The notes under the pieces: generated by a model
What the model was told of the DNA's origin: nothing
Seen by the model: the letters and a program-made list of their open reading frames with translations, nothing else
The model's database searches: none
Shown here: positions 26,898 through 36,700 of the stretch, one piece after another
Layout of the letters: the number at the start of each line of letters is the position of its first letter
Numbering within the stretch: the first letter of the stretch is position 1
Source of the DNA: Maribacter_C sp947494565
Lineage (GTDB): Bacteria; Bacteroidota; Bacteroidia; Flavobacteriales; Flavobacteriaceae
Direction: 5' to 3'
Assembly: GCF_047345415.1 (NCBI RefSeq)
Contig: NZ_JBLFEP010000005.1
Location: 310,001 to 374,000, forward strand
DNA: 64,000 nucleotides
Made by a program: the position numbers and the translations under genes

Positions 26898-27365
26898 ATG
26901 AAACCAGTCCCAAAGAAAAAAGCTAAAGTACAGCTGATCAAAATATTGGCGATGACGATGAGTATTTGCTATTTGGCTAATCCATTGCAACGACAAATCA
27001 ATATAGTACTTCATGAACTTTCTCATGGTCTAGAATTACCTAGTCACGTGCTATCGCATGAGAATACCACCAACATGACTTTCATGGCTGATAGTCATCA
27101 CTCGCACGGTAAGAGCATAACGGATCATACACACCATCTGATCGATTTTCTTGATACCCTATTCGAGGCATCGAATGAAGATCAGGGTTCAGAAGACCCC
27201 TTGTTCTTAAAATCAAAGCTCGACAAGCATCTTACATACTACGAACTACTACTGCCCTCATATTTCGAGATAGCAATGCTCAAATGCTTTATACCTCCAA
27301 AGGGCTTACAAACCCAAGGACTGTTTAAAGACCTAGACCACCCTCCTCAATACCTTTTAGGTTAG
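26898..27365 (+). CDS. His-rich membrane-anchored small protein
   Basis: A 155-residue protein that I do not recognise. It has a basic N-terminus (KPVPKKKAKVQ), one hydrophobic segment (about residues 14-28), and then a histidine-rich region: LHELSHGLELPSHVLSHE near residues 38-55 and DSHHSHGKSITDHTHH near 65-80. The first part includes an HExxH sequence, but without a third recognisable ligand it need not be a protease. The C-terminal half is helical and less charged. The gene ends 137 nt before a TonB-dependent receptor on the same strand, and the receptor's plug region contains its own His motif. A role in binding or sensing a transition metal at the membrane is inferred, not shown. Confidence 0.7.
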   Translation: MKPVPKKKAKVQLIKILAMTMSICYLANPLQRQINIVLHELSHGLELPSHVLSHENTTNMTFMADSHHSHGKSITDHTHHLIDFLDTLFEASNEDQGSEDPLFLKSKLDKHLTYYELLLPSYFEIAMLKCFIPPKGLQTQGLFKDLDHPPQYLLG

Positions 27366-27502
27366 CACCAAGGTAGAGCGTTCAAGATATTTCTCGAGCG
27401 TTTCACTCCCATTATCAATACACACATCAGGTACACGATCTATCCGAAACGTCTCTCGGATATACCGGCTATGCCCTGTTTTACAATTAAAAAAAAAATA
27501 CA

Positions 27503-29734
27503 ATGAAAAATTTACTTTTATATATTTTTTACTTCGGTCTACTTCATACTTTGAGTGCACATGAGCTCAGTGGAACGGTGGTAGATGAGAACAATTCACC
27601 TATTGAAGGGGTTGGTGTCTTCAATAAGACTACAAATGGATACACCTATACCAATGTTTCCGGATACTTTGAGCTGGACGATATTTCAGTCGGAGATTTG
27701 ATTATCTTCAATAACCTAGGTTTTAAGAGCCAAGAAATCACGATTACCGAAAATGAGTTGGATGCGACTATCAAAATCACTATGGTCGAATCCGTTGTGT
27801 CTCTCGATCAGGTCGTATTGGTTTCAAAGGTCAATGCACTGAGTCAGTTTGTCAATGTGGATGTCAAGGCCAATCCTGTGAAATCGTCACAGGAAATACT
27901 CCGTAAAGTTCCAGGTCTAATCATTGGACAACATGCCGGAGGGGGAAAGGCAGAACAGATATTTCTCAGGGGATTCGATATCGACCATGGTACCGACATC
28001 ACCATTGATGTAGACGGTCTTCCGGTCAACATGGTATCGCATGCCCATGGACAAGGCTATGCCGATATGCACTTCATCATTCCCGAAACTATTGACAACA
28101 TTGACTTTGGAAAAGGTTCCTATTATGCAAAAAAAGGTAATTTCAACACAGCCGGCTACGTTGATCTCAAGACCAAAAAGAAAATCGAAAACAACCAACT
28201 ATCTCTCGAAGCCGGTATGTTCAATACGATACGTTCCGTGGGGATGTTCAAGATCACTGAAGGTGATATGAGCAATGCCTATGTGGCCTCTGAACTGGTT
28301 TTGACCGATGGGGCATTTGAATCTCCACAGAATTTCAATCGACTCAATCTAATGGGCCGATACAATTTCAACAATCGGGAAGATCAAGACCTTACCATTA
28401 CCCTGTCACACTTTCAAAGTAAATGGGATGCTTCAGGACAGATTCCGCAAAGAGCGGTAGATCAAGGTTTGATAAATAGGTTTGGGGCCATCGATGATAC
28501 GGAAGGTGGTAATACCAGCAGGTCTAACTTCCTGGTGAACCACACCAAGCAATTAGATGAGCATGCCAGTGTAACATCAAAGGCCTATATCTCTAAGTAT
28601 GACTTTGAGTTATTTTCGAACTTCACCTTCTTTTTAGATGATCCGGTAAATGCGGATCAAATCAGACAGAAGGAAGATAGAACCATAATCGGTGCGGAAA
28701 CCAAATACAATCATTCTGTGCATGTCGGTGATCATGATTCACAACTAAGTTATGAGACCGGGGTAGGTTTCCGATATGACGATGTCAATGACGTGCAGTT
28801 GTCCAGAACCAAGAACCGACAAGAACTTTTAGAACGTCTGGCGTATGGAAACATTGATGAATTGAATGGTTATGGCTTTTTCGATCTAACCTACAAAAAG
28901 AACAATTGGACGCTCAATCCTGGAATTCGTATGGATTATTTCAAATTCGACTACGTCAACCTATTGACAGAGACTTACGATAGCCAAAGTGAAAGCAAGG
29001 TCTTTTTTGGTCCTAAATTCAATGTGATTTACGGTGCATCCGATAAACTACAGGTGTACGGAAAAACAGGTATCGGTTTTCATTCGAATGACACCCGTGT
29101 CGTAGTTGCCAATAGTGGAGAAGAAATTTTACCAGCTGCATACTCTGCTGATTTGGGCGCTATTTTCAAGCCTACGAACAAACTTGTACTAAACGCGGCT
29201 CTTTGGAGCTTGTTTTTGGAACAGGAGTTTGTGTATGTCGGTGATGCTGCCATTGTAGAACCTAGTGGGAAGACAAGAAGGTTAGGAGTTGACTTTGGTT
29301 TTCGATACCAATTGACCGATTGGATGTACGCAAATGCCGATGTAAACTATACTTTGGCCAGAAGTACGGAAGAACCCGACGGGCAAGATTTTATCCCACT
29401 TGCACCGGACTTGACTTCCTCTGGCGGATTGTCATTTACGGATATTGGAAATTTTACCGGGGGAATCAGTTATCGATACATAAAAGATCGACCTGCAAAT
29501 GAGGATAATTCCATCGTTGCACTCGGATATTTCATCACCGATTTAAACGTGAACTACAACTGGAATAATTGGACTTTTGGTGTCATCGTTGAAAATCTTT
29601 TTGATCAGGAATGGAACGAAACGCAGTTCGCCACGGAAAGTAGATTGTTGAATGAGCCCACCTCTTTCGAAGAAATACACTTTACACCGGGAACGCCATT
29701 TTATTTGAGAGGAAAAATCAGTGTTACCTTTTAG
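27503..29734 (+). CDS. TonB-dependent outer membrane receptor
   Basis: A 743-residue TonB-dependent receptor: signal peptide (about 1-19), carboxypeptidase-regulatory-like domain (about 20-105, starting HELSGTVVDENNSPIEGV), plug domain (about 120-230) and a 22-strand beta-barrel ending in an aromatic C-terminal strand (GKISVTF). The plug contains FLRGFDIDHGTDITIDVDG and PVNMVSHAHGQGYADMHF, with several His/Asp residues facing the substrate side. The plug motif belongs to a TonB-receptor group that I recognise, but its ligand is not known to me. The length is typical for siderophore- or metal-type receptors rather than SusC. The gene follows the His-rich protein gene and ends at a strong terminator. 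Its position next to the NRPS genes makes a metallophore receptor possible. Confidence 0.93.
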   Translation: MKNLLLYIFYFGLLHTLSAHELSGTVVDENNSPIEGVGVFNKTTNGYTYTNVSGYFELDDISVGDLIIFNNLGFKSQEITITENELDATIKITMVESVVSLDQVVLVSKVNALSQFVNVDVKANPVKSSQEILRKVPGLIIGQHAGGGKAEQIFLRGFDIDHGTDITIDVDGLPVNMVSHAHGQGYADMHFIIPETIDNIDFGKGSYYAKKGNFNTAGYVDLKTKKKIENNQLSLEAGMFNTIRSVGMFKITEGDMSNAYVASELVLTDGAFESPQNFNRLNLMGRYNFNNREDQDLTITLSHFQSKWDASGQIPQRAVDQGLINRFGAIDDTEGGNTSRSNFLVNHTKQLDEHASVTSKAYISKYDFELFSNFTFFLDDPVNADQIRQKEDRTIIGAETKYNHSVHVGDHDSQLSYETGVGFRYDDVNDVQLSRTKNRQELLERLAYGNIDELNGYGFFDLTYKKNNWTLNPGIRMDYFKFDYVNLLTETYDSQSESKVFFGPKFNVIYGASDKLQVYGKTGIGFHSNDTRVVVANSGEEILPAAYSADLGAIFKPTNKLVLNAALWSLFLEQEFVYVGDAAIVEPSGKTRRLGVDFGFRYQLTDWMYANADVNYTLARSTEEPDGQDFIPLAPDLTSSGGLSFTDIGNFTGGISYRYIKDRPANEDNSIVALGYFITDLNVNYNWNNWTFGVIVENLFDQEWNETQFATESRLLNEPTSFEEIHFTPGTPFYLRGKISVTF

Positions 29735-29754
29735 ATACCTATACATTACAAAGT

Positions 29755-29793
29755 AAAAGGCCCAAAGTAATGTACTTTGGGCCTTTTATTTTT
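29755..29793 (+). terminator. Rho-independent terminator after the TonB receptor gene
   Basis: A perfect 15-bp stem (AAAAGGCCCAAAGTA at 29755-29769 and its complement at 29773-29787) with a 3-nt ATG loop, followed by ATTTTT. It lies 21 nt after the receptor stop. The ATG in its loop is an in-frame upstream ATG of the next gene but is very unlikely to be a real start. Confidence 0.92.
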
Positions 29794-29862
29794 CCGTATG
29801 TACTAAAGTCAAAAAATCAGTGTTACTTTAATGTAGTATTTTTACACACCAAACCAATATGC

Positions 29863-30606
29863 ATGATTAGCTTCTTTACCAAGAAAACGTATTTGGTAGA
29901 CCTTCTCGAAGGCTTTACGGATATCCACAACCATATTCTTCCTGGTATTGATGATGGTGCTCAAACTGTTACCGAGTCTAAGCAACTTCTAAAGTCTTTT
30001 TCAGAATTTGGGGTGCAAAGCCTGGTATGCACTCCCCACATCATGCATAATTACCATGACAATACCCCAGTAACGATAAAGACCGCCCTAGCCTATCTCA
30101 AGAATGAACTGATTCAGGATGGTCTAAATGGCATCACCATCGACGCGAGTGCCGAACATATGATCGATGACAATTTTGAAGCGATTCTTGCCAAAAAACA
30201 GGTTTTGCCCCTGGGCCGCGATTATCTACTTATTGAAATGAGTTATCTACAACCACCGATAAATTTCGATTCGGCCATAGAAGCTATCGGTCGCAACCGA
30301 CTCTTTCCGATATTGGCCCATCCTGAACGCTATAGTTTCCTTCATAATAGAACACGTAGGTTCATGGAGTATAAAGAGCTGGGAATCCAATTTCAGGTAA
30401 ACATGCTTTCTCTTGGAGAGTATTATGGCAAAGAGGTATTTAAAACGGCCAACAAGCTCATAGAAGAAGGCATGATAGACTTTATTGGCTCTGACGTTCA
30501 CAATATGGAACATATCAATGCACTGAAGAAAGTAACGCTATCAAAGAAAATGGTTGAGCAGATCGAAGCGATCATCGATAGAACGACCTACTTCTTCTCT
30601 ATTTAA
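29863..30606 (+). CDS. CpsB/YwqE-type PHP-family tyrosine-protein phosphatase
   Basis: A 247-residue protein of the PHP family of manganese-dependent tyrosine phosphatases (CpsB/CapC/YwqE). Metal-binding motifs: DIHNHILPGIDDGA near residues 20-33, CTPHIM near 62, an internal His/Glu set (AEHMID), AHPERY near 151 and GSDVHN near the C-terminus. This enzyme class dephosphorylates the tyrosine-rich tail of Wzc-type capsule kinases. ATG at 29863 is chosen because the longer frame starts inside the preceding terminator. The cognate kinase is probably encoded at 39952-42336, separated from it by the giant gene. The gene is monocistronic and bounded by terminators on both sides. Confidence 0.93.
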   Translation: MISFFTKKTYLVDLLEGFTDIHNHILPGIDDGAQTVTESKQLLKSFSEFGVQSLVCTPHIMHNYHDNTPVTIKTALAYLKNELIQDGLNGITIDASAEHMIDDNFEAILAKKQVLPLGRDYLLIEMSYLQPPINFDSAIEAIGRNRLFPILAHPERYSFLHNRTRRFMEYKELGIQFQVNMLSLGEYYGKEVFKTANKLIEEGMIDFIGSDVHNMEHINALKKVTLSKKMVEQIEAIIDRTTYFFSI

Positions 30607-30694
30607 GGTGTCCTTAACGCGTTGTGTTTGAATAAAAGCCTTTCCTTCAGCTAGAAACATTTCGAATAATCGATAAAAAGAACAAATCGTAAAC

Positions 30695-30724
30695 AAAAAG
30701 GCCAGCTTTGAAGCTGGCCTTTTT
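30695..30724. terminator. Bidirectional terminator between convergent genes
   Basis: A perfect stem of 13-14 bp (AAAAAGGCCAGCTT / AAGCTGGCCTTTTT) with a 2-nt loop. It has an A-run on the left and a T-run on the right, so it can end both the plus-strand phosphatase gene and the minus-strand giant gene, whose stop is at 30748. Confidence 0.93.
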
Positions 30725-30747
30725 CAATAAAATCTTTATGCTCAAAT

Positions 30748-33700
30748 TTAATTGGCCACCAAGAGCTTGAGTAATGTAGATTCTCCATCGCTCATCACCA
30801 CTCTTATCAGGTATACTCCATTTCTAAACGCAGCAATCGGAACTTCATACATACCACCGACTTCGATACTTTCCGCCACATGTCCGGCGACATAGCGACC
30901 ACCGATATCATGTACCGTGATATTCATTACGTCCACATTTTCAGGGAGATTTACCACAACTATGCGTACTACTCCCCCATCATCAGGGTTTGCAGGGTTT
31001 GTTTCCAAAATTATGTCCATTGTAGAACCTGCGGTTACGACTATATCAATTGAAGCGGTATTGGTCGTTCCATCGGCATCTGTGACCGTCAAACTAGCGC
31101 TATAAGTACCAGGCAAGGTGTAAATATGCTGTGGGTCTGCTTCCGTTGAACTATTTCCGTCTCCAAAGTCCCATGAATAACCTGTTATCGCAACACTACC
31201 GGTTGACCCGCTTCCTGTAAAATTAACAAGTAGCGGTGCTCCACCTGTCAAGGGGTCTGCTTCCACTACGGCAAATGGTCCTGTACCTACTAAAATCTGT
31301 ACAGTTGCGGTGCCGGTCAAACCTTCCCCATCTGTTACGGTCAATTCAACATCGTAGATTCCTTCCGTCGTAAAAATATGACTCGGATCTGCCTCGGTCG
31401 AGGTCGAACCATCCCTGAAATCCCACGCATAGCCCACGATACCCTCGTCATCGGAAGAATTACTTCCGGTAAAAGAAACGGTCAATGGCGCTTCACCAGC
31501 AGTAGGTGTCGCTTCAGCAAGAGCGGTAGGAGCTTGATTCCCCATCTGTCCGACGGTTATCGTCACCGTCGCCATATCCGTAAGACCATCTACATCGGTA
31601 ACCGTTAATTCGACCTCATACGTTCCCTCAGCGGTAAACGTATGGGTTGGATCAGCATCCGTGGAGGTATTGCCATCCTTGAAATCCCATGAATACCCTG
31701 TGACACCCACATCATCTGTAGAATCACTACCGGTAAAGGTCACCTCTAGCGGAGCATCACCTGAAAGTGGCGTAGCCGTAGCAACAGCCGTTGGCGCCAC
31801 ATTTCCATTGTCCGGAAGAACAGTGATCATAATTTCATCAAAACCTGTCGCGTTCTCATCATCCGTTGCTGTTAACCTGAAAATATATGCACCCTCAACC
31901 AAATTACTTGCCACAAGGTCCGCGGACATATCACCAGTTAAGGTAGCGACGCTAGGTCCACTTACTTGGGTCCATTGATAAGATACGATTGCTCCACCAT
32001 CTGGATCAGTTGCCGTTCCATTTATGGTTACGCTATTCGTGGGTAATGCAATCGTCTGATCGGTTCCAGCATCAACTATCGGAACTCGAGTCTCAATGAC
32101 CCCAATACCCGAAATTTTTGGATTTTCTACTACAGAGGTCAAGGTTATGGTAAGACTACCATCAGTCACGTTTATCGATTTAAAGTCTTCGATAATCGCA
32201 GTAGCACTACCTCCAGCGGCGGCAACAATATCGTAATTCGTCAACTGCCCCTGCCCATTTTCAACATCTACGTTGAAAATCCTTGAGCCTACACCACCAC
32301 TTGCACCATCACCTGGTACTCCGAAAAACAGTTCGGCGAAGTGCAAATCAACATTATACGCTCCGGCAAATTGCACCGGAATCTCATAGATCAAAGAGTT
32401 ACTACCTGCTTTGAAACGTTCCGTTTGATACAATTGGTCATTCTCGGTATTGGCAATCGGGATCGGATTCGGAAAAGTACTTCCTGAATTAAAATAGTCA
32501 TCAGCTATCCAATCTGTACCATCGAAGCTAAACGCCGGACCTCCAGAATTGATAAAAAGGGTGGTAGGCTCCCCAACCACGGATATGGTTACCTCGTCAG
32601 TTGCGGTCGCTGCCTCATCATCAGTTGCTGATATCCGAAATACATAATCCCCTTCAACCAATCCACTAATTTCAGGGTCTTCAATGTTCGCATCGTTAAA
32701 AGTTGCTGTATTCGGACCACTGATCTGGGTCCATTGATACATTGCTATTGCTCCACCATCAGGGTCATATGCACTACCATCAAGGGTGAGCGGTGTATTA
32801 TCAATGGATAAGGCAATATCATCTCCGGCGTAAACCGTTGGGTCAGACAGATTCGTGGGCAGTAAAACTTCAATCCCACTTATTTTCGGATTCTCTAAAA
32901 CCCCTGTTAAAACGATGGTCAAATTACCATCGTTGACAGTAATATCTTGGAAATTCTCGACTACTGCTTTACCACTTCCGCCAGCGGCGGCAACGATGTC
33001 ATAATTATTAACGACGCCCTGGTTGCCTTCAATATTGATATTAAAAATTCTTGACCCCACACCACCTGCAGAACCTGATCCCGAAACCCCGAAGAACAAT
33101 TCTGCAAAATGCAGGTTAACCGTGTAATCACCAGATGCTACCGGTATCTGATACGTAATATTACCAGACCCTGCGAAACGTTCACTTTGATACAATTGAT
33201 CATTACCTGTATTCGCTATCTGTATATTATTGCTGAAAACAGACCCCCCTACGAAGTAGTCGTCCGCTAGCCATGTTTGACCATTGTAAGACAATGATGG
33301 TCCACCGGTATTGATTCTAAAGTCTCCATCGGTGGCCGGATCACGAACTATAATTTCTTTCGTTGCAATAGCGGTATTATTATCGGTGTCTTCAACGGTT
33401 AATTGCACCTCATAAATACCTGGAGTTGCAAATGTATGGACCGGGTCTGCAATGGTTACTGGCAACGACCCATCCATAAAATCCCATGTGTAACTATTTA
33501 TTCCAACATCATCAGTAGAAGAACTTCCAGTAAAGGTTACTTCTAATGGGGCGAAACCATTATCAGGTGTTGCGGTGATAACAGGTATGGGATCACCAAC
33601 AGCACCAACATACCAAATAAAATCGGTGGTAGCGGTTGTTGGAGGTGAACTATTATCAGTAACCGAAATCGACACATTGTACGGGCTGTTTACCGAAGCT

Positions 33701-36700
33701 CCTTCCCCAGCGGTGCGCTGAGACTCAGGGGCCGAGGTTAATTGTCCATCGGTATAGTCAGGACCATCCAACTTATATAGCGCCATTTTATCGATAGCAT
33801 GCCCTGCGGAGCGCTCGGAAACCTCCATGGTATACGTTCCCGGGTTTACAAACCAAACATAGATATCGTGCTCGTCAAAATCACTTGTGAAAGCTTGCCA
33901 GTCGTATACTTCCGCACTTCCACCTACTCTAAAGATCTTAAAGAATCCGTTACTTCCATTACCTTCGGGTGTCGTTTCTGGAGTAATTCGACTACTTCCT
34001 TTTGGAAAGACAATATTCGTAAAATTACTCGCCTGAAGATTTGAAATTAAAGTGGCCTCGTCACCGGGATCACCTTTGTATCCAAAAAACCAAACATCAT
34101 TGGTATTCGGGAATTTCAACCAGTTATCGTTTTCATCAGTGGATGATGAACCTGAGTAAAAATTCCTCCAGTTAAAACGATAGACTCCAGGTGTTGTAAT
34201 AGTAATGTCATAGGGAATTGTACCTCCATTTTGGGTACTAAAATGATTAGAGCCGGCAATGATACCTGTGGCACCTCCTGCAGTTGTGGTGGTCCAGGAA
34301 GTTTCAAGCGTGCCTGATTCAGCCTCTAAAATGACCAGACCGTTGTCCTCTTCAAATGGCCCTACTCCTGCTCCGCCGTTTGAAATTGTGCCTGATATCA
34401 ATCCTGTCGTCGGATTGATGGTTAGCGTTGGTGGAAGATTGCTCGCACTGTAATTTGAAGCTGCATTTGCCTGAACTTGTAGAGATACTACATCCCCTTC
34501 GTTATTGTTTTGATCGCCAATGGCGTCTAGACTTAACGAATTATCAAAGTTAGCCACGTTTATAGTGGTAATAGAATCATCACCGTGTTCAATAGTCAAA
34601 ACCGCACTTCTATTAGGACCCGTTCCAGAAAGGGTAATTTGAAGGATATGAGATGAGTTGGCATTCAACAATTGATTGGTCAATTCACCGCTATCTATAC
34701 TGAAATCAGCGGCATTGGGTCCGGATAACTGCATTGATTTTACGAAAATTCCTTCATTTCCGTTTGTCACGTTCAACAAAATATCTTCCGTTATACCATC
34801 CGCAATAATCACATTGGTAGCTGCGGCCAGATTACTTGCTAAACTGGGCGTACCTACAGGGGTATCGAAACCAAAAAACTCCATGTTCTTCTGATTACCA
34901 CCGGCTTTGACAGGAGATCCGCCAAGTATAAATATACCCCCTCCAGACGTAATTGCCTGGGTTCCATGCCTTTTGTGATTCAAATCTTCAATTCTCGACC
35001 ATGCCTGGGAAACGGGGTCATATTCTTCCGTAATCTCCAAGGCGTCGTTGCGATTAACACCGTATACGACCTCGTTTTCAACTTCACCACCGATAACGAC
35101 CAGCTTATCGTTGAAATTAACAGCTGACGCCCCCCCTCTTGGAGTGGGTAAATTCTGTCCTGAGGGAAGCGAACTCCAAGACCCGGCGGTAAAATCGTAA
35201 ACATCTACTTCTGCAATTGTAGGCGCAAATACACCTCCTGGCCCACCGGAAAGTCGACCTCCGGCGAGATAAAGCTTGTCATCGATAACCGCAGCGCTAA
35301 AATGATCTCTAGCTCTTGGTGCATCAACAAGAGGCGTCCAGATTCCCGTCGCAGGATCATATTCATCAAACCACGGTACATAACCACCGTCATGACCATC
35401 GGTATTACCCCCGACTATATAAAACTTGTTGTTATAAACGACCAATCCTGTGGAACCTCGTTTTCTAGCATCAGGTATTGGTGGACCTTGAATCCAGTCA
35501 TTCGTTGCCGGATCAAAAATCCATATAAAATCAGCTGGTTCTTCAATAGGAAAAGTGTTGTCCTTAAAAGCTCCTATAATCCAAATAAGGCCTTGGTATT
35601 CAGTAGCCTGAAAATGATTGAATTCTTGGGGAGCGGAATTAGCCAAATTGACCCAAGTATCATTTTCATAATCATAGACGTCAACGCCTGTAGCATTCTC
35701 ACGACCTCCCATCAAGTAAAATTTATCCCCTGCCTGTACAAAGGAGCACTCGTGTCTAGCTGTATAGTTCTCATCTTCATCTTTATCGACCCAAACATTT
35801 TCGCCAATAATCCATTCAAAATTCAATGTTTCGATATCTCCTGAATCGGCGTCGCTATCATCGACAGTTATCGTTACGCTGTATGGGCTGTTCAAATCTG
35901 CATTGGCAGCTACTGTTCCTCCAATCTGACCATTAGTGGGTTCAATAGTAACTCCGGCGGGCAACCCTGAGGCGGAAAACTGAAGGTTACCATCTCCCCC
36001 GAAAGCATTCACTCCTAAACTTCCATCCAGAGCTTGTCCAGGATTATTGAACTGATTTGCAACGGGATTTAAATAAATAGGGGTGTCATCATTATCGGCA
36101 TCAAGAATTTCAATCGCATTGATCAACGGGTTTTCAATTGTTCCGTGCAAGAAAGACACATCAACTGATCCATCGGTAACTTTTAATGTATGGGTAATAA
36201 CCGTTCCGGTCTGATGACCATAGGTACCTGATAAATCAATATCGTTCAATAAGGGCAATACAACCCCTTCTATCTCGGCATCAAAAATACGATCTCCAGC
36301 CTGCGACGTCCCAGCAAAACTGTTCGCCATATAGAGACGTACCTCGTAATTACCATTTTGGGCCACAGGAAACGAGTACATCATATTTGGGGCACCAGTG
36401 TTTGCATCAAAACGTTCAGAGGCAAAAATTTCCACTGGCGTGGTAGATTGATCTATCGAGCCATCGAAAGGAATATTCGTAGAAGAAAATACTTGATTCG
36501 TTCCAGCTACCGAAAGGTATTGCGAAGAATTGGTAGGTGTATCTCCTTCCCAATTCAGCCCCCCATCGATAGCATTGATTTCATTCCCTCCGCAATTCAC
36601 TCGATAAAGCACTATTGGACCATCAACGACGGTTACCGTAAAGCTATTGTCAACAAAAAACGAGTCGTTATCGGTTGCCCGAATCGTGATATTGGAAACC

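Noticed and set aside
29770..29862. Upstream extension of the PHP phosphatase frame beginning at 29770
   Set aside because: The ATG lies in the loop of a strong terminator hairpin of the previous gene; the conserved protein starts at 29863.
35302..35844. 180-codon open frame antisense to the giant gene
   Set aside because: It is a shadow of the opposite-strand reading frame; no recognisable protein features.
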